Shown here piece by piece: positions 41,906 to 53,669 of a stretch of 64,000 bases of DNA. A model generated the notes under the pieces. It had not been told where the DNA came from, ran no database searches, and saw only the letters and a program-made list of their open reading frames with translations. The position numbers and the translations under genes are program-made. The DNA lies in NCBI RefSeq assembly GCF_032854445.1, contig NC_088305.1, positions 24,523,400 to 24,587,399 on the forward strand, in the 5' to 3' direction. Source of the DNA: Liolophura sinensis (Eukaryota; Mollusca; Polyplacophora; Chitonida; Chitonidae). Within the stretch, counting starts at the first letter, position 1. Every line of letters starts with the position of its first letter.

Positions 41906-42300
41906 AATGTGCCACCTGATACATGACTGGTTGTGTGTGACCAGATACATGACTGGTTGTGTGTGACCAGATACATGACTGGTTGTGAGTCACCAGATAC
42001 ATCACTGGTTATGTGACCAGATACAGCACTTGTTGTGTGTGACCAGATACATGACTAGTTATTTGTAATCAGATGCATGACTAGTTATTTGTAATCAGAT
42101 ACATCACTGGTTATGTGTAACGAGATACATCACTGGTTGTGTCTGAACTGATACATCACTGGTTACGTGTAATCAGATACATCACTGGTTATGTGTAACG
42201 AGATACATCACTGGTTGTGTCTGAACTGATACATCACTGGTTACGTGTGAACTGATACATCACTGGTTACGTGTGAACTGATACATCACTAGTTACGTTT
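41905..42300. repeat. 26-bp minisatellite, subfamily 2, about 15 copies
   Basis: The unit resembles AGATACATGACTGGTTGTGT plus GTGACC and aligns with subfamily 1 over its whole length. Late copies carry a GTGTGAACTGATACATCACT form. Confidence 0.9.
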
Positions 42301-42549
42301 GGGTTCCTCCTAGATAACATCTACATGCATATGTGTTCATGGGACGGTCGGAGTGTTTATTAAGGATCCAATCAAATCTCCCTACGGAAACCACTATTTG
42401 ACTTACTACTGGGGCCATGGCGATGAGCCAGAAATTGATGTCAGAAAACACAAGAACTGTGCCTTAGCATTCGTTGCTAACGCTAATTTTACCTAACATG
42501 ATTGCAACGCCTGAAACAGTTTTACTGCTAGATATGGATTAAATAGTAA

Positions 42550-42700
42550 CGCGTGAGGACACCAGTGGTAAGGCTAAGCCTGACCGAGCCTACATGAGTG
42601 CTCAGACTCCAAAGGTCATGATTGTCTGTGGTGGTGACAGTGATGTAAAGCGAGCATAGAGAGCGACACATGCGCTGTAAGGAATATGCACTGTCTATGA
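42550..42700. repeat. Dispersed repeat family E, second copy
   Basis: Contains GTGAGGACACCAGTGGTAAG, CAAAGGTCATGATT, and ACACATGCGCTGTAAGGAAT. Confidence 0.72.
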
Positions 42701-42953
42701 AATATTCGGTTCAGACGCACCTAGCTACGTATTAGATATCTGTTTAAAATACTGGAGTCATCGTAAAACATACACTGACAATTTAGCATACACATGGAGC
42801 TCTTTGAGAGGAGGTGGGGTGATTGGTGGAGGCCCCCTCTAGTCGGAATTTCCACCCAGGGTAAGACGTGTGTTACCGGTAGCGATTTGTAAACTTGGTG
42901 TAAGAAGCAGGGTCACCGAGGAGCACTTTTATCTTTACAACAGCCCATGTGAA

Positions 42954-42984
<31 letters not shown>

Positions 42985-43059
42985 CTATACTGGTCTAAGC
43001 TAATAAATACAACATTTCCTCCTTCACAAAAGGTTTTGTGGAATGCGGATTTTCGTAAG

Positions 43060-44585
43060 TGCAAATGGCAAGAAGAATAAATAAAGTCAGTTCCATTTTA
43101 AATACAAACAAAATAGGAGGACAAACTTGTCTAACCTTGTTTTTAGGGGCCTATATGGGGTTTCTGTATGGGGTGAACATCTCCTTTGAAACGCCTCGCA
43201 CGATTTCTTGACACGAAGCAGCATAAAGAGGGGCGTTAGAGGTCAATAAACTCACTCATAACTCCCGGTAGCTCAGAGAAAAGGCCTGTAATTCTGTTGG
43301 TTACCTTGCCTAGCCACTCAGGGTAGAGATATTGACACTGTGGGGATTTCCCTAAAATCATATATTTCTTTTTCGTGACGTTTAATGCAGTACATTTTTT
43401 GCGCAGTGTGGCTTGTAAAAGAAAACTGTGTGGCTTGATAAGCCCTTTAATGATTGATTTATCATTACGGGAATAACTTGCTAATTATAATACATTATAT
43501 ATTTATTTGTTTACTTCACTTGTTGAATGTCTTAGTCAAATAAATGTCACATATACAACGACGTTCACGTTATTTTTGTTCACATACTATTGGCTTCTCG
43601 TCACATATCTGACTGTCATGAAAGCCCCGACAGTTTTCTGTGTAAAAGTTTTCTGCGAACTCAGCAGCCATCGCAATTGTCCAGCGTATAACAACAGCAG
43701 TTTTAGTTCATATTTAATATACTGTTACGCAATTATTTTTGGCCAAAATTGAAGACTTGGCTTAAAATTAAACCCGGTATTAAGTCTTAAAACAATCCGC
43801 CCGAGGTTTAATAGTTTAAGATATTTCCAGGTTTTTTACTTGTCCCAGACATTTTCAAACGTTTTTAACAAACCCACATATTTTATTTGTCCCGTGTGTT
43901 TTTAATTCTCTCAGATTTCTTAATAGCCCCATGTGTTTTTACGAGTCGGTTTTTTTTAAAAAATAATCATAAATGTTTCCACATGTTTTAATGGTCTAAG
44001 ACCTTATCAATTCCCTCACGATTCCAGAATTATTAACAGCATCAGCAAAGTTCACACCTTGAAGCTTTGAAATGTTTTTTCTTACAACAGAAATTAATAA
44101 AGGAAGTAAGTTTAGGATTCCTCAACTGTTTCCTACTGCAAACAAGGCAATGAATATTGGAAAAGCTCTTTTCACCTATGAGTAAAATATCCAGGAAGTA
44201 ATGTTATCAACATTATGGTAAACATACGGAAAAAAGTAATGCGACGCCAGAGTACCTAAATAACCCGTCAATATGGCCCAAAATGACCACCGTACAATTC
44301 CAACGTTTTAATGCCTTTAACACTCCCCTAAACTGCTAAATAGATACTTGAAAGTATGTTTATGTCAGTTGTCTATGTTATATTAAACTTACCCAAGAGG
44401 TAAACGATAAAAATCAAATGTTTAGATTCTAGATTTTACCAAAACTGCTCACTTGTTTGTTTGCTTGCTTGTTGATGTTATTATAATCTTTTTTACATTT
44501 GTGTTTTTGTGTGTGTTTTTTTTACTCATTTATTTTCTGTTTGGATGATCACTTTGTCATATAAACAAAACACAATCACGTACAG
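43060..44585. other. Intergenic, no gene seen
   Basis: AT-rich. Spaced TTTGTCCC/CATGTGTTTTTA motifs at 43840-44000 may be a decayed tandem array. Confidence 0.45.
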
Positions 44586-44589
44586 TTTC

Positions 44590-44710
44590 TCTCCGGCCGC
44601 ACGTGGAAAGGTCTGCAGCAACCTGCGGATGGTCGTGGGTTTCCCCCCGGGCTCTGCTCGGTTTCCTCCCACTATAATGCTGGCCACTGTCGTATACGTG
44701 AGCCGGAACA
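44590..44710 (+). mobile_element. Family B SINE, body only
   Basis: CTCCGGCCGCACGTGG through CACTATAATGCTGGCCACTG, then an abrupt end after GTCGTATACGTGA. Confidence 0.8.
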
Positions 44711-45029
44711 TCTCCGCCGTAACTTCAAATTCACCCAATCCATGTGTCTCCTGTGAGCGTGCTATATTCACAGTTCAGAACAACAGACAACAGAGCATGC
44801 ATATAGCAGAATTAAGCTGCCAGTAGGAAGTTACCTGCTCACACAATACTGCCTATTCTTTGCAATTCAGGTCAAGCAGGTTTCTTTAACAATAGATGTT
44901 ATGAATACCAGCTTGTCTGTATTCAGAGCGCTATGACGAATTGTTTTCTGGGTCGTTCATATTAACTATTTCAAGGCCCACAGAATTTCCATCGTCTATT
45001 GTCAGATATATGCCGGACCAGGATACAAT

Positions 45030-45180
45030 GTAAACCTGGGCTAACCTGCGGATGGTCGTGGGCCAATCGCCCCCCCCCCCCCTCCCCCACTCGGTTTCCA
45101 CCCACCATAATGCTGGCCGACGTCGTATTAGTGAAATATTCTTGAGTACGGCGTAAAACACCAATTAAATAAATAAATTT
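45030..45180 (+). mobile_element. Family B SINE, truncated, with C-run
   Basis: CCTGCGGATGGTCGTGGG, a run of C, TAATGCTGGCCGACGTCG, and the tail TTGAGTACGGCGTAAAACAC. Confidence 0.83.
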
Positions 45181-45347
45181 TATCCGCGAAATCCTGTCAC
45201 CACTGTCAGACAATCAGGGTCGATTCTGTATGCCCTGCAGTCAGAGGCGTACTATATGGAAGCAACATGAGGACACCATGTGTGTGGCGCAACCCGCGAC
45301 TCGAAGACACGCGTGTGGACTAGATGTACTCATTGGGCTTCCATATA

Positions 45348-45788
45348 TTATATTATGTAGCTAAGGCATAGGTAGCGTGTTTTTGAAATGGGGTCACCCC
45401 TTTGTGGTAGATCTTCTGTAATACTAACACCAAATCTCTTCCTTCTCTTCAGTGCGCTTAATGTCAATGCGTCTCTATAGTGCGAGCTGGTACGCACGAA
45501 AGCAGTATTAACCACAGCCAGAGCCCGGTACACTCTTTTCAGAAAAGACTCGTTTTCATTTTGGTGAACAAATAACAGTTTTGAAGGCCAAAGTGTATGA
45601 ATGGTATAATTACTGTCAAAAGGAACAGGGACAGCTCCGTTCCATAAGGACTGGTCTCTGACTCGGTGTCTACACATGCGTCTTAGTTTCTCGGTTAGTA
45701 TATAGGCCCTACACATTCGTTGGAGCTTCACTGTAAGGCCTGATCTCTCAGCAATGGATGTAAAAGACTTGACGTTGCCGAGCAGCAC
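45348..45788 (-). other. Unassigned 146-codon open frame
   Basis: The longest non-repetitive open frame outside the recognised genes. It is basic, with several RR/KR pairs and three cysteines. No domain, signal or splice context was recognised. It lies about 900 bp upstream of the TIR receptor on the other strand. It may be an exon, a relic or chance. Confidence 0.2.
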
Positions 45789-45960
45789 TTGACGTTTTAC
45801 GCTCCTGGACTACCACGGATTTGATATTTGAGAATATGTTAAGTCTACATGTAAAATGTACATTCGGCCCCAAAAAACCGTCTTAAGTAAACTCTTCGGC
45901 TGACTTGAAGTATTCTTACATGGACTACAAGTTAATGTGTTCTTTCGCTTGGATGTAATG

Positions 45961-46134
45961 TGATTATATACAACTGGACACTAACTTCTCCGTTGATCGA
46001 GTGCGTTTTTGGGCGTGACCTATACGAGTTTAGCCCGGGCGTATCAGTGATTACATACAACTGGACACTAACTTCTCTGCTGATCGAGTGCGATTTTGGG
46101 TGTGAACTATACGAGTTTAGCCCGGGTGTATCGT
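45961..46134. repeat. 87-bp tandem duplication upstream of the TIR receptor
   Basis: Two adjacent copies, 45961-46047 and 46048-46134, differ at only a few bases. Both contain ACAACTGGACACTAACTTCT and ATACGAGTTTAGCCCGGG. They lie about 540 bp before the start codon, so they could be in the promoter or a 5' UTR. No function is shown. Confidence 0.85.
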
Positions 46135-46677
46135 GTGAACTTCAACAGGATATGCTCGTATCCACTGAGAGACAAGTGAAGTGACATCATCTGTGAACTG
46201 TACGGCTTAACGACACAGCAACTGTGGCTTAATCATCGTATACTCTTGATCATGTGATCTTTTTGCGGATTCGACACGTTATTGTCTATGGACTATTATT
46301 TTACCTTTTATCTGGACTGGTCGTCTCTGATGATCGTATTCATCCATCGTTGTCTAATGATGGAGCAATTCCAGATTTTGAGCATTGGACTGGTGATATG
46401 TCTTGTCCTGTTAACTACGGGTTCGTGTGATTTTAGCCTGGGTCATGATTTTATATGACATTTGTCGCGAGTAACAATCGAGTTTTGAAACAAAAGCATA
46501 ACATTTGAAGTCAACGCACATTCGATGCTGAGCAGGCTATGAATTCCGGATTTAAGGTTACGTATTTTTCCTATTTCATCCTTTCCGTGTGATTCACGAC
46601 ATGGTGTTTGTTAAATCGGCTTTCGTTAAAAAGCTTTGAAGTTCGCTGAATTGGTTTAAAATTCCGATCATCGCGTC

Positions 46678-48681
46678 ATGGAAACGTTATGGATAATTAT
46701 CTGGGCCATCACCAGCCTGCCCACAGCACTACCGGCCCAACCGAACGTTTCCAACACGACACTTCCTGTCTTGCGCAACGTGAGCCTCCCCACCGGATGG
46801 AATACAATGTGTCATACTTCCGTCGCCTTCGTAGATTGGCATATAACCACCCTCAGTGAAAACGAAGTAAGTAACATGATGCAGGTATCGTGTACACTTC
46901 AGGCCAACTCGTCCTTAAATTTAATTGATTTTCGCAACTGGACCGCGAGGATGCCCTCCAGTCAGAAATTCGCCGTGCAGGTCAGCTGCTCTAATAAAGC
47001 CGTGTTTCGCGCGCCCTGGCCCATGAAAGCTAAGAATTTAGTGTTCTTAAGAATAAAGGATTGCATCATAGAAGACTATTTCGTGGAATACTTCGATCCC
47101 CAGGTCAGCCAAATTAAAGATGAAATACGTGTTTTGGAAATAAAACATTCAGTCATTCCTATTCATTTCTTAAAACTACAGGAATTAGTGAAAAACTATA
47201 CCGAAATTGTTTCAGATTCATACTGCGGACCAGTAACAGTAGAGAAGGCGGCATTCAATGGGATTGTGTTTGAACCGAGATTTCCTTCATCATTCGGTGC
47301 TCCATCGGATTTGTCCGATGTTCCACCGGGTTGTTCCGATCCTAAAGACTTCGTGTCTGACACTTTAGGAGGCAAAAGAACATTAAGTCCAGACGAATTT
47401 CTGAAGATGATTGAAATAGGCGAAGCACTCGACAGGCTCATCAAACTTTTCCTGGGTACTGATATTGGATTCTCTTGTACGTACGAGAACCTTATCTTGT
47501 TTGACGAGAGCAACTCGGCATCCCTTTCCTCCATGGATGTAATCAAGAAAAATTCCAGGTTTAAGGAGCTGCTGACCTACAATCTCTCCTCGGTTGGCTT
47601 TACACGAGTTCCTACTGAGCTCATCAACTGGAGATCGTACACCCATTTCCCCAAGCTGAAGTACCTCGATCTCTCGCACAACTGTATCTCCGACTTCGAC
47701 TTCGCTGACTTCGATGTTACTGACAATGTCTCCGCGCCTGAAACAGGCGTCATCGACCTCCGTTACAACAACATCACACAACTGAACAAGAAAACATTGG
47801 ACTCGCTCTTCAATCTAAAGAGCGCCACAGTCCTCGTGCAGGACAACCCTTTGGACTGCAGCTGCGAAAGCGTTTCTCATCTAATACGTCTCCTGAAAAA
47901 TAGGTCAAGTCTAGGGAGATACGAATATTTACGTCGCCTCCAATGTGCTACTCCTCGCCAGATTAGTGACAGTCGTACCCAAGTGGGACAACTGACAGAA
48001 AGCAGGGTGTGTCCAACAACACCTCAAACGGACTTAATCATACTTTGCAGCGCTCTTGGAGCCACAGTGTTGCTGTTGATAGTGGCGTCTGTCCTTCTCA
48101 TTCACTACAGGAAAGAACTAATTATCATCACGTTCACGCGCCTGCGCATAAAGCTGTCGTGCCGAAAGTCGCCACCGCTGCCAATGAAAACGTATGATGT
48201 CTTCATATCGTCATGTGACGATGATCGAGAATGGGTAAAAAAGAACGTCATCGACGCCTTGAATAATTTCAAGGGGAAGTCTTTTAATATGTGTCTCCGG
48301 GAGAACTGGGAGTATGGCGTCCCCATCGCAGATATGATTGCAAAGAGCATAGACACGAGTGTTCACACGCTCGCGGTGATTTCCAGCCAGTCTCTTAGAG
48401 ATGAATGGCGTCACTTCGAGTTTTCCCTAGCTCTTCATCAGAGTCTTCAAGAAAAACGACGCCACCTTATTGTCCTGTTTAAAGAGGACGTGTCCAAAAC
48501 GGACCTCTTGTCTGACATGAGAAAATACGTGGCCACAACTCCATGTCTCCATTTTAACAAACGACTTTACAGAGACAGATTGATATATGCTTTATGCCAC
48601 GATGAAAAAACCAACCCAACATTGTCTGCTCGGTCGTCAGATACCAGTTTGGAAAGCGACAGCACATTTGTATCGCTGTGA
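46678..48681 (+). CDS. Short Toll-like receptor: LRR, LRRCT, transmembrane, TIR (667 aa, intronless)
   Basis: A membrane receptor of the Toll/TLR type, inferred to act in innate immunity or development through its TIR domain. Residues 1-20 are a signal peptide. Leucine-rich repeats are few; the clearest are LKYLDLSHNCISDF and the next, TGVIDLRYNNITQL. An LRRCT cap follows with C394-x-C396, C423 and C445. A hydrophobic segment at about 453-475 is the membrane span. The TIR domain covers about 506-640: box 1 is YDVFISS; the BB-loop region is CLRENWEYGVPIADMI, keeping the proline (P549) but without the usual R-D-x-x-P-G; DEWRHFEF (575-582) lies at the end of the domain core. The start is the ATG after ATCGCGTC (G at -3, G at +4). 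No intron interrupts the frame. At 667 residues it is shorter than typical vertebrate TLRs, and the missing part is LRRs. It fits the single-cysteine-cluster type known from invertebrates. Confidence 0.93.
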   Translation: METLWIIIWAITSLPTALPAQPNVSNTTLPVLRNVSLPTGWNTMCHTSVAFVDWHITTLSENEVSNMMQVSCTLQANSSLNLIDFRNWTARMPSSQKFAVQVSCSNKAVFRAPWPMKAKNLVFLRIKDCIIEDYFVEYFDPQVSQIKDEIRVLEIKHSVIPIHFLKLQELVKNYTEIVSDSYCGPVTVEKAAFNGIVFEPRFPSSFGAPSDLSDVPPGCSDPKDFVSDTLGGKRTLSPDEFLKMIEIGEALDRLIKLFLGTDIGFSCTYENLILFDESNSASLSSMDVIKKNSRFKELLTYNLSSVGFTRVPTELINWRSYTHFPKLKYLDLSHNCISDFDFADFDVTDNVSAPETGVIDLRYNNITQLNKKTLDSLFNLKSATVLVQDNPLDCSCESVSHLIRLLKNRSSLGRYEYLRRLQCATPRQISDSRTQVGQLTESRVCPTTPQTDLIILCSALGATVLLLIVASVLLIHYRKELIIITFTRLRIKLSCRKSPPLPMKTYDVFISSCDDDREWVKKNVIDALNNFKGKSFNMCLRENWEYGVPIADMIAKSIDTSVHTLAVISSQSLRDEWRHFEFSLALHQSLQEKRRHLIVLFKEDVSKTDLLSDMRKYVATTPCLHFNKRLYRDRLIYALCHDEKTNPTLSARSSDTSLESDSTFVSL

Positions 48682-48764
48682 GGAGGATACTGCTTCCCCT
48701 CTCATAAAGTCGTTTCTTACCAATGACAACAGTAATATTCGACTGTAGGCTGAACTGCGGATAA

Positions 48765-48770
48765 AATAAA
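48765..48770 (+). terminator. Polyadenylation signal AATAAA of TIR receptor
   Basis: A canonical AATAAA lies 84 bases after the stop codon, in an A-rich stretch. It is the first such hexamer downstream on this strand. Confidence 0.6.
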
Positions 48771-49029
48771 AAAACATAGAAAAATGCAATAAGCGTAGCC
48801 TTAAGTCCCAATGGATTCATACACGTCCGTGAAAGGAATTCAAATAAGATTGCTCAAGCAGGCCAAAAACTAAATATTTGTTCACGGTGAATTTTAGAGC
48901 ATCTGGTGAATGTTCCCGGTGTCGATGTAAGCCTAGCTGTTTGTAATGGTTTTAATCGTCTTCTTCTTTTGGACATTTTCCTTTACGCATATCAAAACAA
49001 AAAGACCATTGAAACAATTTCCTGGAAGT

Positions 49030-49033
<4 letters not shown>

Positions 49034-49102
<69 letters not shown>
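49034..49102. repeat. (TA)n microsatellite
   Basis: Uninterrupted alternating TA over about 68 bases, downstream of the TIR receptor gene. Confidence 0.97.
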
Positions 49103-49103
<1 letters not shown>

Positions 49104-50544
49104 AATGAGACATACGTGTACGTGTATATGTAGCCTAACATGGTAACTAAACATGTCACAGAGCTTCCCTATGTACAGCCATATTTGAGAAATGATACTG
49201 TTAACAGTTATTGTTTCGTCATCATGTAATTAGATCTGTATATATGTATGCAGCCTTTTCTTCGTTTGTTGCTTTAAATCGGGGGTTTTGTTCTGTAGGC
49301 TAGCGTTGGGCATACCTGACACGTTGGGCGTTGGGCATACCTGACACCATTCTTCTGACAGCACATGTGTCGCTGTCTGCGCTCGCTTTACATCCTCGCC
49401 ACCACCACCACAAAAGCTATTTGGAGCCTACACGACACCACTAGGCTTGTTTCGACTTATGCTTAAAAGTTATCACGCAGACCTAAAATTATCATGCATC
49501 AATAAATTTGTTTCATGTGTTGTGCATACCTATACTTTAGATGAAAAGAATTCATGTATATCAAGTATTATTTAATATAAAATCCTCGCACATCACTGTT
49601 AGGCAGAAAATGATGTGACCCAGTGACAGCGTTTTTCAAGAATTTGTGTGCAAAATTTACTAGTGTTGGAAGTGATGTAAAAGAAAGTAGATGGGAGTGG
49701 CGCACGCGCTGTGAGCAGTATGAACTGTTACTCAGGTATCCTCTGCCCACAAATCTCCTATATATAATTTTAGCCCCCAAGTAACATTCCATTTGTATAA
49801 TGTATGAGACTTACATTAAGATTTAAGCCAGTCATATGTGCTAATTATTTGTGTTTTGATAACACGTGTATAAGGTTTGTATGAAAGGGATAGAGAAGCG
49901 ACGCTGATTGGCTGACAGTGGAGATAGGATTTTCTGACTTACAATAGGATTTAAACCTGGCTTAAGTGTTCATTTATCATGGGTTTTGAGCAACCGACCT
50001 TACAGATATTCATCAGAACGATATATATACAGATTCCACGAGCGTGAAATGTACGTTGTTCATCGTGAATCAAAAGTATAACGTTTTCACGATGATAGAT
50101 CTACACTGAAATGTATTCTGCTATTGCAGCAGATTATTCTGTTATGTATAACACATATTCTATTAGTTCAAAGAAAAGATTCTATTAGACCAACACAATA
50201 TTCTGTTGAATATGACAAAATATTGTGTTATAATTACAGAATGCATTCTGGCACTCACTCATATAACAGACTTTTTGTTAAAATTAACAGATTAAATTTT
50301 GGAGCGTTGTTCACCATTATTAAACCATGTAGTGTATGTAGTTCACAGTGAATCCACCGTTTGTTTAGAATTTGTAGATCATCATGAACCAATCATGTCA
50401 AAATGCGATCATCATGACTAAACTTGTTTATCGGGAACCAACTTCGCTGTGTATTTAGTTCATCATGAGTTTACTGTTGTGTATCTATTTCATTATTAAT
50501 AAACTCATGTCACGCATGTAGTTCGTCGTGAATAAACTGTATGT

Positions 50545-50850
50545 ATGAAGGCTTTGGGTTTTACGTCGTATTCGTACTTAACAAGTTTACAGTCATATGA
50601 CGAAGAGGAGTCATTAGTTGTGTGCATATATACTGTGTTTTCTTGTGGCAGGGCAAGTCCATGCTGCCAGTGTACTGCCGCCATTGGCCTATCATGCCGA
50701 CATGACACCCTACCCAGTCACATTACTCTGACATCGTGCCAACCAGTGATGTTTCCTTGTTCCAACCTCTCAGTGTTGAGAATCAAGCGATGCAGCAACT
50801 AGTAACATTTTTAAAGTCTTTGGTAACACTGGACCAGGGTTTGAATAGCG
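50545..50850 (-). mobile_element. Family C SINE
   Basis: GGTTTTACGTCGTATTCGTA, CAGTCATATGACGAAGAGGA, CATCGTGCCAACCAGTGATG and a diverged body. It interrupts decayed copies of the 30-bp repeat. Confidence 0.78.
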
Positions 50851-51359
50851 TTTATTTTATACGAGTCTGTGACGTTTGAGACTTTACTTAAACCCGAGCA
50901 TGGTATCATGTTGAAAACGTTAAAAAATACATATCCCACAAAAAAAAAAAAAAAAAAAAATTACGCCTATGTTGATCTTCTGATGCACTGACGCAATATC
51001 AACATCACACCTTAGCTATGTTCTACATACTCATAAATGCATATGTAGTCATACGCTCATATATCGGTATACGTCAATGCGATTGTTTCATATGCAGTTG
51101 TTTACTGCTACGCTGTATATTTTTAAATCATATTTGTGGATAATTCCTACTCAATTCGAATTAATTTTTTTTGCTATAATGCGCTATAACAAGCTCTAAG
51201 GAATTTCACACCCGCATTTAAATTCTCATTTGTATTTTAAATGTCTTATGGTGGGTAAATTTAATATCAAAATAATTCCATAAACCATGTCATTTATGTG
51301 TATATAGATCATCTTGAATAAACTGTTTTGTATGAATATCACTGTGATCAATGTCAGGT

Positions 51360-52350
51360 CATGCGCATTGATCATCGTGTATGAACTGTTGTGTAAGTAG
51401 ATCATCATGAATAAACGGTCATGTGTAGATCATCGTGAACAAAAGGCCATATGTGTAGATCATCGTGAATAAACGATCATGTGTGTAGACAATCGTCAAT
51501 GAACTGTTGTGTATATAGGTCATCATGAATAAACGGTCATATGTGCGGAACATCATGAATAACGGTCATGTGTGTAGATCATCGTGAACAAACGGTCATG
51601 TGTCGAAATCATCATGAACAGTCTTGTGTGTCGACAATCGTCAATGAACTGTTGTGTATATAGATCGTCATGAATAAACGGTCATATGTGCGGAACATCA
51701 TGAATAACGGTCATGTGTGTACATCATCGTGAACAAACGGCCATGTGTCTAAATAATCATGAGCAGTGTTGTGTGTAGATAATCGTGAACAAACGGTCAT
51801 GTGTGTAAATCGTGAACACTCATGTGTGCAGATCATCGTAAATAAACAGCCATGTGTGTAGATCATCATGAACATTCGTGTGTGGATCATCGTGAACAAA
51901 CGGTCGTGTGTTTAGATCATTATGAACAGTCTTTTGTGTAGATAATCGTGAACAAACGGTCATGTGTGCAGATCATCGTGAACAAACGGTCATGTATGCA
52001 GATCATCGTGAACAAACAGTCATGTGTGTAGATCATCGTGGATAAACGGCCATGTGTGTACATCATCGTGAATAAATGGCCATGTGTGTAGATCATCGTG
52101 GACAAACGGCCATGTGTGTATATCATCGTGAATAAATGGCCATGTGTGTAGATCATCGTGAATAAATGGCCATGTGTGCAGATCATCGTGAACAAACGGC
52201 CATGTGTGCAGATCATCGTGAATAAACCGTCATGTGTAGATCATCGTGAACAAACGTCCATGTCTGCAGATCATCGCGAACAAACAGTCATGTGTTTAGA
52301 TCATCGTGAACAAACGGTTACATGTGTAGATCATCGTGAATAAACTTGTG
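51360..52350. repeat. 30-bp minisatellite, about 33 copies
   Basis: The unit contains GTGAACAAACGGTCATGTGT and GTAGATCATC. Decayed relatives of the unit occur upstream at 50030-50110 and 50330-50540. Confidence 0.92.
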
Positions 52351-52359
52351 TATGGCACT

Positions 52360-52735
52360 CTGTTGTGTCAAGTCATGAAAAACAATCATTTTGCAATCAT
52401 ATTTAATATCTGTCAACAGTTTTTCTATTTCATGCATACATTCCGTAAATTCTTGAGAATTTTTGGAAATGACGAGGACATTTACCGGGAGCTCAGGGCC
52501 AGCTTAGCGCCCCTATTTGGACTATTTTTCCCCTACAAAGTTGCGTTGACAGCCATCACTATTGACGTGCCGATGGAAGGCTATTAATTTCCACACGGAT
52601 TGCTGTAGCCTAAAGAAAACTAGCTCAAAAACCATTTTTACACCCCAAGAAGAAAGCTCCGAGATTTATTGTACATTTTTAAAATGCCTTTTACGTGTTA
52701 TGTATCCTTGAACACTTGTACTAAACAATTATTCA
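52360..52735. other. Intergenic, no gene seen
   Basis: An 83-codon plus-strand frame (52336-52587) starts inside the minisatellite and has no recognised domain. Confidence 0.4.
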
Positions 52736-52739
52736 GTAA

Positions 52740-52935
52740 TGTGACGACGAAGGAGTCCTTACGGAGCATGTGCCTGTAATGCATCTCCTTGTTGTTGGGT
52801 GGATTTCCACCGCTCTTTTATCAAGTGCTGCTTTACTGAGGCGACATGCTGAAGGCATGTAAGCCGCCCCACCCGAGCCATTATAACAATACGGGTCAAC
52901 CAGTCGTTACACTATCCCCTTAATGCTGAACGCCA
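52740..52935 (-). mobile_element. Family A SINE, internal part
   Basis: GTGACGACGAAGGAGTCCTT through ATACGGGTCAACCAGTCGTT, CCTTAATGCTGAACGCC. Confidence 0.8.
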
Positions 52936-53394
52936 GTCGAGTTATTCATGTTCTATGCTCTGTGTTAGCCTGTAGCGATTTCTGCAGCCACATCCAGAAT
53001 CTCGGGTATATTCGATTGCAATATCTTGGTCGGAACTACATTGTACAGGTACATGTTTGTCAAATTTCGATCTGGTTTTAGGGGGTGGGAGTTTAAGGGG
53101 CGGGGGTGCGGCGGTGGTGATAATTTTTACGTTGGGGCGGTAGGGTAATAAGTCCGCAGTTTGCGGAGAGGGGCTGTCAAGGTTTCAGGGCTAGCCCAGG
53201 AAAAGGGAATTATCCGAACTACCAACTTATACGAGTATCGAAATCTATACCCTGGCGTTGACCGAACGGTTTAAGTGTCCGTCTTATCAACAGGAGACCT
53301 GGGGTGCAATTCCCTCAAGGGCCACATATTCAAGGCTCTTCAAGTCAGCAGTCTGTGTATTTCTTTTGGCTTGCCATGCATGACACTTATCATA

Positions 53395-53665
53395 TATTTA
53401 CTCGATTGGTGTTTTACGCCGTACTCAAGAATATTTCACTTACACCATTTATCATATAGCTGTGTGCGGTACTAATTTGCCCTGTTTCAGTAATATATAT
53501 ATTTTTTTCTTCATTTATTTTATGTTGTACTCAAGAATATTTCACTTATACGACAGCGGCCAGCATTGTGGTGGGAAGAAACCGGACGGAGGTTGGGGGA
53601 AACACACGACCATTCGCAGGTTGCTGCAGACCTTTCCGCCAACACGTAAGACCGGAGAGTATCAC
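53395..53665 (-). mobile_element. Two family B SINE fragments
   Basis: 53395-53450 holds GATTGGTGTTTTACGCCGTA. 53505-53665 starts again with TTGTACTCAAGAATATTTCA and reaches GGTTGCTGCAGACC. This could be one copy with a partial tail duplication. Confidence 0.75.
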
Positions 53666-53669
53666 TGCG

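Noticed and set aside
40835-42300. CRISPR-like look of regular direct repeats
   Set aside because: The repeats are directly adjacent without unique spacers, in a eukaryotic genome. They are minisatellites.
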